The notes: generated by a model from the letters alone, not told the origin. 64,000 nt of DNA from Thalassospira sp. (GCF_030690045.1 NZ_JAUYHK010000011.1:1-64000), one strand, 5' to 3'. Counted from the first letter of the stretch, positions 17,102-27,400 are shown. Program-made: numbers and translations.

Positions 17102-17116
17102 AACGAAGGAGCCAGC

Positions 17117-18931
17117 ATGGATCGGGTCGTCGGGACATCGGGGCGGATTGCCTTCGCCAGTGCCATGCGCAATCTTCTGGCGGATGTTTATCCGCACTAT
17201 GATCCGGCGGTTCTGGTGCGGCGGGTGTTTGAGGTATTGGATTTGCCGCTGGACGGCGATGGCCCAGAACCGGCGGAGGAAAACCTTCGCAAATGGGATC
17301 AGCGCGATGCGTTTCTGATCACCTATGGCGACAGCATTTCACGGGATGGACATCACGGCCTTGCCAGTTTGCGCGATTTTCATGCGCGATGGCTTAAGGA
17401 CTGGCTGCCGGGTATTCATATTTTGCCGTTTCATCCCTTTACTTCGGATGATGGATTTTCTGTCAGTGATTTCAGTGTTTTGCGGCCCGAGCTTGGCACA
17501 TGGGACGATGTGACGGAGTTGTCACAGGATGCCACCATCATGGCCGATCTGGTGGCGAACCATATTTCGGCGTCGCATGTCTGGTTCCGGCAATTTCTGG
17601 CCGGGGAAGAGCCCGGTGTTGATTATATCAAAACCGCCAGCCCGGATGATGATTTGTCGATGGTGGTACGCCCCCGCAGCCATGATTTGCTGTGCGAGGT
17701 GCCGACATCGCAGGGTACCAGACATGTCTGGTGTACTTTCAGTTATGACCAGATCGATCTGGATTACGGCAACCCGGATGTGTTTTTTGAAATTCTGAAG
17801 ATCGTTCTGGATTATCTGTCGCACGGGGTGCGGGTGATCCGGCTGGATGCCATCGGTTATATCTGGAAACAGGCGGGTACGACATCGATCAATGCTGATC
17901 CGGCGCACAAGATCATCAAGGCGTTGCGCCTTGGCGCAACGGCGGTGGCCCCCGATATGCTGTTTATCACCGAAACCAATTTGCCGTTGCTTGAAAACCT
18001 GTCCTATTTCGGGCAGCAGGACGAGGCACATCTGATTTATAATTTCAGCCTGCCGCCGGTGATTATTCACGCTTTGCTGAGTGGCAACAGCAAGGCCATT
18101 CGCAAATGCATCATGTCAATGCCGCCCGCCCCGGCGGGATGCACCTTTTTCAATTTTACCGCCAGTCATGACGGCATCGGTCTGCGTCCGGCCGAAAGCC
18201 TGATTGAAGATTCCGAAATCACCCTGATGATCGACCATGCCCGCAAGATGGGCGGCGAGGTCAGTTATCGCGCCTTGCCCGGTGGCGGGCAGAAACCCTA
18301 TGAATTGAATGTCACGCTGTTTGCCATGCTGGCCGAAAGTTTTGACGGCGACAGGCAATTCGGGCTGGAGCGGTTTGTGATGAGTCAGGCGATTGCCATG
18401 TCGCTGGAAGGGATTCCGGCGGTGTATGTGCAATCCATTTTTGCCAGCGACAATGACACGCAGGGTTACCATGAAACGGGTATTCCGCGCCGCCTGAACC
18501 GCAAAATCTGGCAATTGGAAGAGGCCGAGGCCCGGCTTGTTGATGGTGGAACCGGGGAGGCGGCCTATCAGCAGCTTAAAGCCCTGATGTCGATCCGGCA
18601 GGGGCAACCGGCCTTTCACCCCAATGCCACGCAATATACCCTTAATCTGGGGCCGCACATGCTAGGCGTTTGGCGGCAAAGCCATTTGAATGATCAAAGC
18701 ATTTTTTGTGTCTTTAACCTGACGGCATCGCCGCAGGAACTGGACCTGTCGATGATCAATCTGATCATGACCGAGGGATGGCAGGATTTGATTTCAGGGC
18801 GGGTGATCGAGGATTATAACGCAGTGATGCCGCTGGCCCCCTATCAGATTGTCTGGATTTCCAACCTTGATGGCCGCAACCGCCCCGCCAGCCGGTTATT
18901 GCAGCGCTATCGCGAGGCGATGCCGGTTTGA
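17117..18931 (+). CDS. GH13_18 phosphorylase, probably glucosylglycerate phosphorylase
   Basis: A 604-residue alpha-amylase-fold enzyme of the sucrose-phosphorylase subfamily. Visible GH13 regions are DLVANHIS (region I), VRVIRLDAIGY with the nucleophile Asp (II), FITETN with the acid/base Glu (III) and FTASHDGIG (IV). Subfamily members cleave glucosides of sucrose, glucosylglycerol or glucosylglycerate with phosphate to give glucose 1-phosphate. The neighbouring glucosyl-3-phosphoglycerate synthase and phosphatase point to glucosylglycerate as the substrate. Start ATG 17117 is preceded by AAGGAG. It transcribes toward those genes rather than with them. Confidence 0.82.
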   Translation: MDRVVGTSGRIAFASAMRNLLADVYPHYDPAVLVRRVFEVLDLPLDGDGPEPAEENLRKWDQRDAFLITYGDSISRDGHHGLASLRDFHARWLKDWLPGIHILPFHPFTSDDGFSVSDFSVLRPELGTWDDVTELSQDATIMADLVANHISASHVWFRQFLAGEEPGVDYIKTASPDDDLSMVVRPRSHDLLCEVPTSQGTRHVWCTFSYDQIDLDYGNPDVFFEILKIVLDYLSHGVRVIRLDAIGYIWKQAGTTSINADPAHKIIKALRLGATAVAPDMLFITETNLPLLENLSYFGQQDEAHLIYNFSLPPVIIHALLSGNSKAIRKCIMSMPPAPAGCTFFNFTASHDGIGLRPAESLIEDSEITLMIDHARKMGGEVSYRALPGGGQKPYELNVTLFAMLAESFDGDRQFGLERFVMSQAIAMSLEGIPAVYVQSIFASDNDTQGYHETGIPRRLNRKIWQLEEAEARLVDGGTGEAAYQQLKALMSIRQGQPAFHPNATQYTLNLGPHMLGVWRQSHLNDQSIFCVFNLTASPQELDLSMINLIMTEGWQDLISGRVIEDYNAVMPLAPYQIVWISNLDGRNRPASRLLQRYREAMPV

Positions 18932-18938
18932 TAACGGT

Positions 18939-19340
18939 TCAGGGTTTATCCCGATCTGCGTGATAGCGGACAAAGGCGATTTTGTTGCCATCGGGATCCA
19001 AAACATAAGCGCCGTAAAAACCGGGGCTGTAGTGCGGTCGCGGCCCCGGTTTTCCGGCGTCGGTCGCCCCGTTTTTCAGTGCCATATTGTAAAGCCGGTC
19101 GATGGTGGCGTTATCCTCGATCCGGAAGGCCACCATGACGCCATTGCCCGGCACGGCGTCCTGTTCGTTAAAAGGCAGACAGGTAAAAAACCGGGTGACG
19201 TCCGGGTTGTCCTTTTTGCCCCATGACGCAAGCTGTTCATCGCGCCAGCACGGTTCAAGGCCAAGAATTTCCATAATCGGCGTATAAAAGGCGATGGAAT
19301 TATCCAGATTGCGGGTGCCAACCATCGTATAGGCGATCAT
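18939..19340 (-). CDS. VOC-superfamily (glyoxalase/bleomycin-resistance fold) protein
   Basis: A 133-residue protein with the paired beta-alpha-beta-beta-beta fold of the VOC superfamily. Marks are the start TMVGTRNLDNSIAFYTPIME, the block GNGVMVAFR and the closing GFYGAYVLDPDGNKIAF. Members include dioxygenases, glyoxalase I and binding proteins, and the substrate is not predictable. It is the last gene of the minus-strand run with the glucosylglycerate genes, 33 bases after gpgS, so it may be co-transcribed. Confidence 0.8.
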   Translation of the reverse strand: MIAYTMVGTRNLDNSIAFYTPIMEILGLEPCWRDEQLASWGKKDNPDVTRFFTCLPFNEQDAVPGNGVMVAFRIEDNATIDRLYNMALKNGATDAGKPGPRPHYSPGFYGAYVLDPDGNKIAFVRYHADRDKP

Positions 19341-19373
19341 TTTATCAGTGCCTTTCTTTTCCGGTGAGAAAGA

Positions 19374-20609
19374 TTATGACACTTTGCCAATTTCCGCATC
19401 ATTCAAATCATCCTCGACCGCCGAGGACAGATGTTCAAAAATATCGTCCATTGCGCTTTCCACCCGTTGCCAACTGGGGATGAACGGGCTTTCAAGCGGG
19501 TTGTCGAGATAATGCTGCCCTGCACTGATGATGACTTCGGACAGGACCTCGACATATTTTTCTTCCTCGTCACGGTTGATTTTCAGGCCGTTAAACAGCG
19601 CATCGGCACGGTACTGTTCGATCAGGTCAAGGGCGACGCGATAATAGGTTGCCTTGAGCGTGCGAAAGGTTTCGTGCGAGAAAACCGTGCCCTGGGTAGC
19701 CAGTTTGCGAAACAGTGATTTGGCGATGTCGCTGGCCATACGTGACAGGCCGTCATCTTTTTCGGCCGGGTCAAATTCGCGGTGTTTGTGATCGTAAATA
19801 TCGGCAATATCGACCTGTGCCAGGCGATGAACCGTGTGATTGCGATACATTTCCGAGAGCATGCTGACCTCAAGCCCCCAATCGGACGCCACCCGCAATC
19901 CATAAGCAACATCGGTGCGAATGGCGATTTCGCCAGACAGGGAATAACGGAAACAATCAAGATAATTCAGGAAATCGGTCTTGCCGACCACCTGTTTAAG
20001 CGCGCGGATCAATGGGGTGACAAACAGGCGACAAACCCGACCTTTGAGAGAGCCATTGGCGACACGGGCGTAAAAACCCTTGGCAAAGGCGAAATTAAAG
20101 GCGGGATTGGCAATCGGATACATCAGGCGGGCCGGAAGATCGGGCGTATAGGTGGCGATATCGCAATCATGAATGCCAATCACCGAACTGCGCCCCGATG
20201 CCAGCGTATAGCCCAGACAATACCAGACATTGCGGCCCTTGCCCGGTTCATAGCGGGCCAGATCATAATCGGCCAGCCGGTCATGTACGGCACGCAGGCG
20301 CGGTCCGTCATTCCACAAAATGCGGACATGTTGGGGTAAATCCTTGAAAAAGTCTCGGGCATGGGCGTATTGCGCAGCATCGGCGCGGTCCAGCCCGACG
20401 ACAATCTGGTCGATATAGGTCGCTTTTTTCAGGCCTTCGGCAATGGTGGTCATTGCCGGGGTTTCCAGTTCGGAATACAGGCAGGGCAAAATCAGAGTTT
20501 GCCTGCGTTGCCGGGCAAAGGCCGTCATTTCATAAGCGAGTTCGTCGGGATCACGGTCCATGATGCTGTGCAGTGTCGTGATCGGGCCACCCTGATGAAA
20601 ATCGGCCAT
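19374..20609 (-). CDS. gpgS: Glucosyl-3-phosphoglycerate synthase (GT81-type glycosyltransferase)
   Basis: A 411-residue glycosyltransferase with a nucleotide-sugar domain. LILPCLYSELETPA begins the fold, and VIGIHDCDI carries the metal-binding Asp motif. NYLDCFRYSLSGEIAIRTDV follows the pattern of the synthase family that joins glucose from a nucleotide donor to 3-phosphoglycerate. The phosphatase gene immediately upstream (3 bases away) completes the two-step route to glucosylglycerate, a compatible solute made under salt or nitrogen stress. The C-terminal 60 residues are helical and acidic. Confidence 0.85.
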   Translation of the reverse strand: MADFHQGGPITTLHSIMDRDPDELAYEMTAFARQRRQTLILPCLYSELETPAMTTIAEGLKKATYIDQIVVGLDRADAAQYAHARDFFKDLPQHVRILWNDGPRLRAVHDRLADYDLARYEPGKGRNVWYCLGYTLASGRSSVIGIHDCDIATYTPDLPARLMYPIANPAFNFAFAKGFYARVANGSLKGRVCRLFVTPLIRALKQVVGKTDFLNYLDCFRYSLSGEIAIRTDVAYGLRVASDWGLEVSMLSEMYRNHTVHRLAQVDIADIYDHKHREFDPAEKDDGLSRMASDIAKSLFRKLATQGTVFSHETFRTLKATYYRVALDLIEQYRADALFNGLKINRDEEEKYVEVLSEVIISAGQHYLDNPLESPFIPSWQRVESAMDDIFEHLSSAVEDDLNDAEIGKVS

Positions 20610-20612
20610 TGG

Positions 20613-21428
20613 TTACCTCGCTGTGATGTCTGATATCTGGTGATCAAGAATATGGTGAATCATATGATTCCAGCCTTGCGGGCCGGGATGGGGGGCCAGA
20701 AAGGCCGGTTTGCCACCAAGATCAAGGATCGGTGGCATGCCCCGTTTGGGCGGGATTTGCACGGCAATGTCGGCGGCACGCAACATGCTGGCATCATTGG
20801 GGGAATCGCCCAGCGCTATCACGGAGACTGGTCCGTCGTTTGCCGTCAGACGGCCTTTATCCTTTAGGTGTGTCAGGACGATTTGCATGGCAAGCGCCTT
20901 GTCCGTGGTGCCGCACAGGGTATGAAACCGGCCGCCGCGCACCAGTTGCAGCCCGTGCTGCCGGGCGATGTCGATGGCGGTTTGTATGTGGTATTCCGAT
21001 GGTTGCCAGATCAAAGGGTCGGAACAATGGCGTTGCCCGGCCAGTGCCGCACTTGTCAGATCAAGGCCGGTGGTCGTGGCAATCTGGTGCGGTGTGCTGG
21101 TGCGAAAACCGGCGACGGGGATATCAAGTGCCTGCGATATCGCATTGCGGGCCTGATCAATGGTGGCTGTGGCCGGGCCGGGCTGCATCACGATGTTGCC
21201 AAGGGCAATCACCCCGCCATTTTCGCCAATCAGCCCGTCAAACAGGCTGTCGCGGTCATTCAGGGCGTGCAATTCGGCAAGGGTTTTGGAGGAAACTGCA
21301 ATCAGCGGTATGGCAAGATCGCGCAGCCGCGCAAGGGCGTCACGCGCCGGGGCCCATGAATAATCATCATGATCAAGTAAGGTGCCGTCCAGATCGGTGA
21401 AAACGATAAAGGCCGGATGATGGTTCAT
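20613..21428 (-). CDS. Mannosyl/glucosyl-3-phosphoglycerate phosphatase, HAD family
   Basis: A 271-residue HAD phosphatase of the MPGP/Cof type. Motif I is FTDLDGTLLDHDDY with the nucleophile Asp, and motif IV is VIALGDSPNDASML. The open frame extends to 21692 but the first 88 residues lie in a noncoding-looking divergent region. The ATG at 21428 puts motif I at residue 10, as in relatives. It removes the phosphate from glucosyl-3-phosphoglycerate made by GpgS. The gpgS start is 3 bases after its stop, so the two are one operon. Confidence 0.85.
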   Translation of the reverse strand: MNHHPAFIVFTDLDGTLLDHDDYSWAPARDALARLRDLAIPLIAVSSKTLAELHALNDRDSLFDGLIGENGGVIALGNIVMQPGPATATIDQARNAISQALDIPVAGFRTSTPHQIATTTGLDLTSAALAGQRHCSDPLIWQPSEYHIQTAIDIARQHGLQLVRGGRFHTLCGTTDKALAMQIVLTHLKDKGRLTANDGPVSVIALGDSPNDASMLRAADIAVQIPPKRGMPPILDLGGKPAFLAPHPGPQGWNHMIHHILDHQISDITAR

Positions 21429-21691
21429 TAAACCGTGTGGCTTGTTGAGGCAAAAGGCGGGGTCGGACAGGAATGGTAACACAGGGTTTTCCGCAGGGCG
21501 ACAGGCGATAAGATTAAATTTTAAGCAGGCGTATTTTGGTGGCTTTTTTTCAGACTGATCCGGGGCTGTGAATTCTGTTGCCAGCAGAACGGGTTTGGGT
21601 GAAATACCCGTATCTTTGCCATATTCTTGGGGCACAAGCCGCAACAATAACAAATGACGGCTTGTGCGTTTTGACAGGAGTGCCTGCGCCA

Positions 21692-23284
21692 ATGACGACA
21701 GATATCAGTCGCCGAAAAGTTCTTGCCATGATGGGAGCGGTTACCGCCGCAGGGTTGCTGCCGGTCGGGTTTCCGGCATGGGCGCAGCAAAAGGCGGGGT
21801 TGCCGCTGGGCGGTGCGAAATCTTTTTCGTTCGAGGGACTGATTTCGTGGGCGCGGCATCTGGCGACACAGCCCTATGTTGCCCCGGTGATTGCACCGGA
21901 ACTGGCCAGTATTCTGTCTGAAATCGATTATGACGCCTTTCAGGATATCCGGTTTGATGTCGAAAAATCCCTGTGGAGGAACAGTGCCGGGGCGGCACCG
22001 GTGGCGATGTTTCACCGTCATCAGGGGGCGCGGGAATCTGTCCGGCTGCATATGATCGAAAATGGTGAAGCGCGGGAGGTTTTGTATGACCCGTCCGCCT
22101 TTGCCTATCGGGGTGATATCCGTTCTGACGATATCCCGACCGATGCCGGATGGGCCGGGTTTCGGGTGCTTTATGCCGATGATCCTGCGCGGGACTGGCT
22201 GGCTTTTATGGGGTCGTCCTATTTCCGGTCGGCCGGGCCGATGAACCAGTATGGCCTGTCGGCGCGTGCGGTGGCGATTGATACGGCCAGGGCAGACCGC
22301 CGCGAAGAATTTCCGCGCTTTACCGAATTCTGGCTGGAATCCTTGTCGGGTGGCGGATTGCGCATTTATGCGCTGTTGGATGGGCCAAGTATCAGCGGGG
22401 CGGTGCGGATTGAATGCGATGCGCCCAATGATCAGGACATTGTGATGAATGTTTCGGTCCATTTATTCACCAGACAGGCAGTGGCACGGCTGGGTATTGC
22501 GCCGCTGACCAGCATGTTCTGGTTTTCCGAAACCAATCGTGATGAAGCGGCAGACTGGCGACCGGAAATTCATGACAGTGACGGGCTGGCATTATGGACC
22601 GGATCTGGCGAACGGATCTGGCGGCCTTTGGATAATTCGGGCCATCTTCGCACCAGCAGTTTTGTCGATGACAATCCGCGGGGGTTTGGCCTGATGCAGC
22701 GTGACCGGCAATTTGCCAGTTACGAAGATGATGGCGTGTTTTACGAACGCCGCCCCGATCTGTGGATCGAACCGGTGGGGGATTGGGGCACGGGCATGGT
22801 GCAACTGGTTGAAATCCCGACCGATGACGAAATTTTTGACAATATTGTCGCCTATTGGACCACGGATCAGGAAATTCCGGCCGGAGAGGAAGTGCAGTAT
22901 GATTACCGGATGCACTGGATGAAGGCCGGGATGTTCGGCCCTGCTGCGGTGGCCGGTGTGGTGGCAAGCCGTCTTGGTCGTGCCGGGATGCCGGGCAAGG
23001 CACGGCCCAAAGAAGGTCTGAAATACGCGATTGATTTTGAAGGTGGCGATCTTGCCCGTTATCAAACCGCCGATGGTGTGGTGAAACCACACATCACGGT
23101 GCGCAATGCGGTGGTCGATAATTCCTATGCCTTGCGGGTGGTGGGGACGGATCGTTGGCGGCTGGTGTTTGATGTGTATCCCGACGGGGTTGGGCCGGTC
23201 GATATGCGGGCCTTTCTGGCCGCCGGGGACAAGCCGCTGACCGAAACCTGGATATTCCAGCATCGTGAACGTGATCTGGGATAA
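21692..23284 (+). CDS. opgD: Glucan biosynthesis protein, OpgD/MdoG family, Tat-exported
   Basis: A 530-residue periplasmic protein of the OpgG/OpgD family that acts on osmoregulated periplasmic glucan backbones. The N-terminus has a twin-arginine signal (ISRRKVLAMMGAV) and a cleavage site near AWA-QQ, which suits OpgD rather than OpgG. Family blocks include GSSYFRSAG..NQYGLSARA, FPRFTEFWLE and the C-terminal ETWIFQHRE. The open frame starts at 21578, but ATG 21692 follows CAGGAG and gives the Tat signal. Its divergent neighbour is the glucosylglycerate pair, so two osmotic functions adjoin. Confidence 0.87.
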   Translation: MTTDISRRKVLAMMGAVTAAGLLPVGFPAWAQQKAGLPLGGAKSFSFEGLISWARHLATQPYVAPVIAPELASILSEIDYDAFQDIRFDVEKSLWRNSAGAAPVAMFHRHQGARESVRLHMIENGEAREVLYDPSAFAYRGDIRSDDIPTDAGWAGFRVLYADDPARDWLAFMGSSYFRSAGPMNQYGLSARAVAIDTARADRREEFPRFTEFWLESLSGGGLRIYALLDGPSISGAVRIECDAPNDQDIVMNVSVHLFTRQAVARLGIAPLTSMFWFSETNRDEAADWRPEIHDSDGLALWTGSGERIWRPLDNSGHLRTSSFVDDNPRGFGLMQRDRQFASYEDDGVFYERRPDLWIEPVGDWGTGMVQLVEIPTDDEIFDNIVAYWTTDQEIPAGEEVQYDYRMHWMKAGMFGPAAVAGVVASRLGRAGMPGKARPKEGLKYAIDFEGGDLARYQTADGVVKPHITVRNAVVDNSYALRVVGTDRWRLVFDVYPDGVGPVDMRAFLAAGDKPLTETWIFQHRERDLG

Positions 23285-23291
23285 GGGGAAT

Positions 23292-23309
23292 GGTTATGGA
23301 CGCATAACC
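23292..23309. promoter_or_regulatory. Perfect inverted repeat GGTTATG-N4-CATAACC before pobA
   Basis: GGTTATG (23292-23298) and CATAACC (23303-23309) face each other across GACG, about 140 bases before the pobA start and 7 bases after the opgD stop. There is no T-run, so it is not a typical terminator. The same half-site occurs before dctP and pcaD. It is a candidate operator for the aromatic regulon. Confidence 0.5.
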
Positions 23310-23439
23310 GGTACATTATAAATGTTCGATAAGTGCAATTCTTTTCCCGGTTTGTCCATTCAGGCATCGGGCAGGGTGGCGTATTGTTTTTGGGCTGGAA
23401 TGGTTCTTGTTCCGGCGATAACCAGAAACGATTTCATGA

Positions 23440-24621
<1,182 letters not shown>

Positions 24622-24708
24622 TTGGCAGGAATGGGGGGATACGGGCGGGAAATATAACAGTTCAGCACAGGTTTTGACAGACTGCCCGCAAATAAGCACA
24701 ATCATGAG

Positions 24709-24734
24709 GGAACACTGATGCGGTCCCTGACGTT
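24709..24734 (+). promoter_or_regulatory. EcfG-type general stress promoter
   Basis: GGAAC (24709-24713), exactly 17 bases, then CGTT (24731-24734). This is the alphaproteobacterial sigma-EcfG consensus GGAAC-N16/17-CGTT. It lies 46 bases before the DUF883 gene at 24780 on the same strand, so it should drive the DUF883/holin-like pair under general stress. Confidence 0.65.
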
Positions 24735-24779
24735 ATAGGGGTGTCTTTCGTTTGAATGAAAACCGCTTAGGAGGTTTGA

Positions 24780-25070
24780 ATGGCGACCAAAATCGAAACC
24801 CCGGAAAATGCCGACAAATTGCGTGCCGATGTTGAAGCCTTGCGCCACGATCTGGCAGAAGTCACCAAAACCTTGAAGGGGATGGCCAACGGGGCCGGTG
24901 CGACTGTCGCCCACAATGCCGCCGAACGGGTGCGTGAAGTTTCCGATCAGGCCCGCGAACAGTTTGATCAGGCCCGCGATTATGCGGTGGATCATGTCCG
25001 TGAACGTCCGCTGATCACAGTGGCGGCGACCTTTGGTATTGGATTGTTGATCGGCCGGTTGATGAAATGA
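24780..25070 (+). CDS. DUF883 (ElaB/YqjD-like) membrane-anchored protein
   Basis: A 96-residue protein with a long charged helix (residues about 10-70, rich in Ala, Glu, Arg) and one C-terminal membrane anchor (LITVAATFGIGLLIGRLMK). This is the layout of ElaB/YqjD proteins, which tether stationary-phase ribosomes to the inner membrane in E. coli. The start follows AGGAGG. Its stop overlaps the next start (ATGA). The EcfG-type promoter upstream agrees with a stress or stationary-phase role. Confidence 0.85.
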   Translation: MATKIETPENADKLRADVEALRHDLAEVTKTLKGMANGAGATVAHNAAERVREVSDQAREQFDQARDYAVDHVRERPLITVAATFGIGLLIGRLMK

Positions 25071-25552
25071 TCGGCCAATTGATGGCTGCGATCACGGAAA
25101 TGGCGCGTGCAGCAGCGGTGAAAGCCGTTGCTGTTGCTGCCATTTTTTTACTGTTTCTGGTTGGGACAGGCTTTTTGATCGCAGCGGCCTATATGGCGCT
25201 GGCGGTGAAATTTGGCGCAGTGGCTGCGGCCCTGACAGTGGGGTTGGTGTTGATGGCGGTAGGGCTTTTGGTGGCGGCGATCTGGTTCGGGCCTTCGGCA
25301 TCGGCCACCGTTCCGGCACAAAAGCCGAAAGTCAAAGATCTGCGCGAAATTGAAGACCAGATGATCCTTGATTTGCTGATTGATACGGCAACAGCCGGTT
25401 ATATGACCGGACGCGGCGACAAACCGGCGATGAATGCCAGTCTGACGCGGATCATGGATGATCTGGCGGCGATTGGTGCGCTGGGGCGTGACCGGCGGGC
25501 CCGCAAGGCGCAAACACCCGATGATCCAGAAACAAAAACGGCGGATCACTGA
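25067..25552 (+). CDS. Holin-superfamily-like (YqjE/DUF1469) membrane protein
   Basis: A 161-residue protein with two membrane helices in its first 90 residues (VAVAAIFLLFLVGTGFLIAA and ALTVGLVLMAVGLLVAAIWF). A soluble tail contains many charged residues. It is translationally coupled to the DUF883 gene, matching the E. coli yqjD-yqjE arrangement. It is named for resemblance to phage holin fold families, but no phage genes are nearby, so a host envelope-stress role is more likely. Confidence 0.7.
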   Translation: MIGQLMAAITEMARAAAVKAVAVAAIFLLFLVGTGFLIAAAYMALAVKFGAVAAALTVGLVLMAVGLLVAAIWFGPSASATVPAQKPKVKDLREIEDQMILDLLIDTATAGYMTGRGDKPAMNASLTRIMDDLAAIGALGRDRRARKAQTPDDPETKTADH

Positions 25553-25569
25553 ACGTATCCGTCGTTTTT
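25537..25569. terminator. Intrinsic terminator overlapping the stop of the holin-like gene
   Basis: AACGGCGGAT (25537-25546) pairs with ATCCGTCGTT (25557-25566, one G-U pair), followed by TTT. The stem begins inside the last codons of the gene at 25067. It separates this unit from the convergent hpt gene. Confidence 0.7.
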
Positions 25570-25587
25570 CATGAATCTGTGGCCGGA

Positions 25588-26124
25588 TTATTCGCCGTGG
25601 AAATGCACCGTACCGATATAGGGCAGGTTGCGATTGTTCTGGGCGTAATCAATGCCATAACCGACGACAAATTCATCGGGAATGTCAAAGCCGCAATAAT
25701 CGATCTTGATATCGACTTCGCGGCGCGAGGGTTTGTTGAGCAGGGTGCAGATTTCAAGCCGGTTGGGATCGCGGGTTTTCAGCAGGCGGATGACTTCCGA
25801 CAGGGTATAGCCGGTATCGATGATGTCTTCGACCAGCAACACATCCTTGCCGCGAATTTGCCCGTCCAGATCCTTGACGATCCGCACATTTCGCGAACTT
25901 TCGGTCGAATCGCCATAGCTGCTGGCGACCATGAAATCGACTTCGACCGGCACGGTCAGCTTGCGCGCCAGATCGGCGATAAAGACGAAAGAACCGCGCA
26001 ACAGGCCTACGACGATCAGTTTGTCGGTGTCCTGAAAATTTTCGTTGATCCGGGTGGCGAGCACGTCGATCTGGGTGGCGATCTGCTCGGCAGTAATCAG
26101 CGGCTTGACATCATAATCGGCCAT
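25588..26124 (-). CDS. hpt: Hypoxanthine phosphoribosyltransferase
   Basis: A 178-residue purine salvage enzyme that joins hypoxanthine or guanine to PRPP in the cytoplasm. The PRPP-binding motif [14 protein letters not shown] lies at residues about 95-108. The catalytic loop segment with SSYGDST is near residue 68, and the base-binding Val-Gly-Tyr block is [19 protein letters not shown]. Length and motif order match bacterial Hpt. It is a stand-alone housekeeping gene. Confidence 0.93.
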   Translation of the reverse strand: MADYDVKPLITAEQIATQIDVLATRINENFQDTDKLIVVGLLRGSFVFIADLARKLTVPVEVDFMVASSYGDSTESSRNVRIVKDLDGQIRGKDVLLVEDIIDTGYTLSEVIRLLKTRDPNRLEICTLLNKPSRREVDIKIDYCGFDIPDEFVVGYGIDYAQNNRNLPYIGTVHFHGE

Positions 26125-26241
26125 TAATCTTTGTCCTGCGGGGTAAAAACGGTTGATTGCGCGTTGCTATCATAGCCGTGCGCCATATGCCAGTGCCGAC
26201 ATGCGCATTGATCGCATTAAGCGCCATCCAATATGCCCCGG

Positions 26242-26904
26242 TCAGGCCACCGTCAGCAAAACCGGGATGTCGCCGGGATGCCACGGGGCATATTTGGTCA
26301 GGGCGCGGCGGAATAAATCGCTGGTTGTCATATCGGTCAGCCAGCGTTGCAGATGGTCAAACGGCACGGCATCAAAGGCGGCCTGATCGGCGCGGGCAAA
26401 TTGCCGGATAAAGGGGGCAATGGCAAAATCGGCCAATGCGGGCCGTGATCCGAACAAATAGGTGCCGACCGCGAGACGGCCATCCAGACGGTTCAGGAAT
26501 TTTCCGGCCTCGGCCCGGTGAAAGGCCGGATCGGCATCGTCAAAGCGGGTATGATATTTATAGCGATCCAGATGATATTTGAACGGCCCGTCGATCTGAC
26601 TGATCAGCAACAGCATATCTTCCAGCGTGCCGCTTTCGGGAGTCAGCCAGCCTTGCGGGTCTTTTTCCGCCAGCGCCCAGACCATGATTTCAAGACTTTC
26701 ATCAATCACGGCACCCTGGGTCGGAATCAGCACCGGTACGGTGCCCTTGGGCGAGGCTTCGAGCATTGCAGCCGGTTTGTCGCGCAGCAGAATTTCGCGC
26801 AATTCGACATCGATATTGGCGGCCAGCAAGGCCATACGCGCCCGCATGGCATAGGGGCAGCGGCGAAAGCTGTAGAGGATCGGGCGGGAGGATGAATTGT
26901 GCAT
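26242..26904 (-). CDS. Glutathione S-transferase family protein
   Basis: A 220-residue two-domain protein. The thioredoxin-like N-terminal domain has RRCPYAMRAR (a single-Cys CPY active site) and SPKGTVPVLI with the cis-Pro, then DESLEIMVWAL. The C-terminal domain is helical. CPY active sites occur in Omega/Beta-type and GrxB-like members. The open frame starts at 26994, but the residues before MHNSSSRP do not fit the family. Substrate is unknown. It is a single-gene unit next to hpt. Confidence 0.82.
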   Translation of the reverse strand: MHNSSSRPILYSFRRCPYAMRARMALLAANIDVELREILLRDKPAAMLEASPKGTVPVLIPTQGAVIDESLEIMVWALAEKDPQGWLTPESGTLEDMLLLISQIDGPFKYHLDRYKYHTRFDDADPAFHRAEAGKFLNRLDGRLAVGTYLFGSRPALADFAIAPFIRQFARADQAAFDAVPFDHLQRWLTDMTTSDLFRRALTKYAPWHPGDIPVLLTVA

Positions 26905-27151
26905 ATGCCCGATTACCGCGCAGGGCGTTTGAATGCAACTGCAAAGCCTGCCAGACGGGCAAACAGGCTCGACATTTGCCAATGTAAGCCCCATCTTTTG
27001 AAAATACGGAAAAATTCCTGCCTTGGGGCTTGATTTTGGGGGATGCTTTGTGAAAGGACAGGGCCAGAGATTTTCGTTAGATTTTTAATAGAGCCTCGAC
27101 AATGCTTCGATGCTTGGGGCGACCGACCGACGACAGATAAGGATTTCTGAT

Positions 27152-27376
27152 ATGACACCGACCGAAATTGCGCGGCTGACCGATTATTTGCGCCGCACCT
27201 TTGATAACAGCAAGATTGCCATTGACCCGCCGCGCCAGAAAAACCACCCGATTGAAGTGCGGGTTGGCGACGAATTCATCGGTGTCGTTCATCGGGACGA
27301 GGATGAAGGCGAAGTTTCCTATGCGCTGAATATCGTCATTCTGGAAGACGATCTGCCGCCTGTTCCGGCGAAATAA
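27152..27376 (+). CDS. DUF3126-family small protein
   Basis: A 74-residue conserved alphaproteobacterial protein. The pattern is TPTEIARLTDYLRRTFDN, then IEVRVGDEFIGVVHRDEDEGE, then SYALNIVILEDDL, the same block order as the DUF3126 family. The ATG at 27152 is preceded by AAGGA and replaces an upstream frame start at 27110. Function is not known. A perfect hairpin terminator follows. Confidence 0.82.
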   Translation: MTPTEIARLTDYLRRTFDNSKIAIDPPRQKNHPIEVRVGDEFIGVVHRDEDEGEVSYALNIVILEDDLPPVPAK

Positions 27377-27400
27377 GCCGCACCATATTGCGATAGAGTG

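Noticed and set aside
20732-21400. A 222-codon plus-strand frame opposite the phosphatase
   Set aside because: The minus-strand HAD phosphatase motifs are unambiguous. The plus frame is Arg/Cys/Trp-rich with no family signal.
25067-25552. A prophage holin
   Set aside because: The fold resemblance exists, but there are no phage genes nearby and the YqjD-YqjE pairing explains the gene better.
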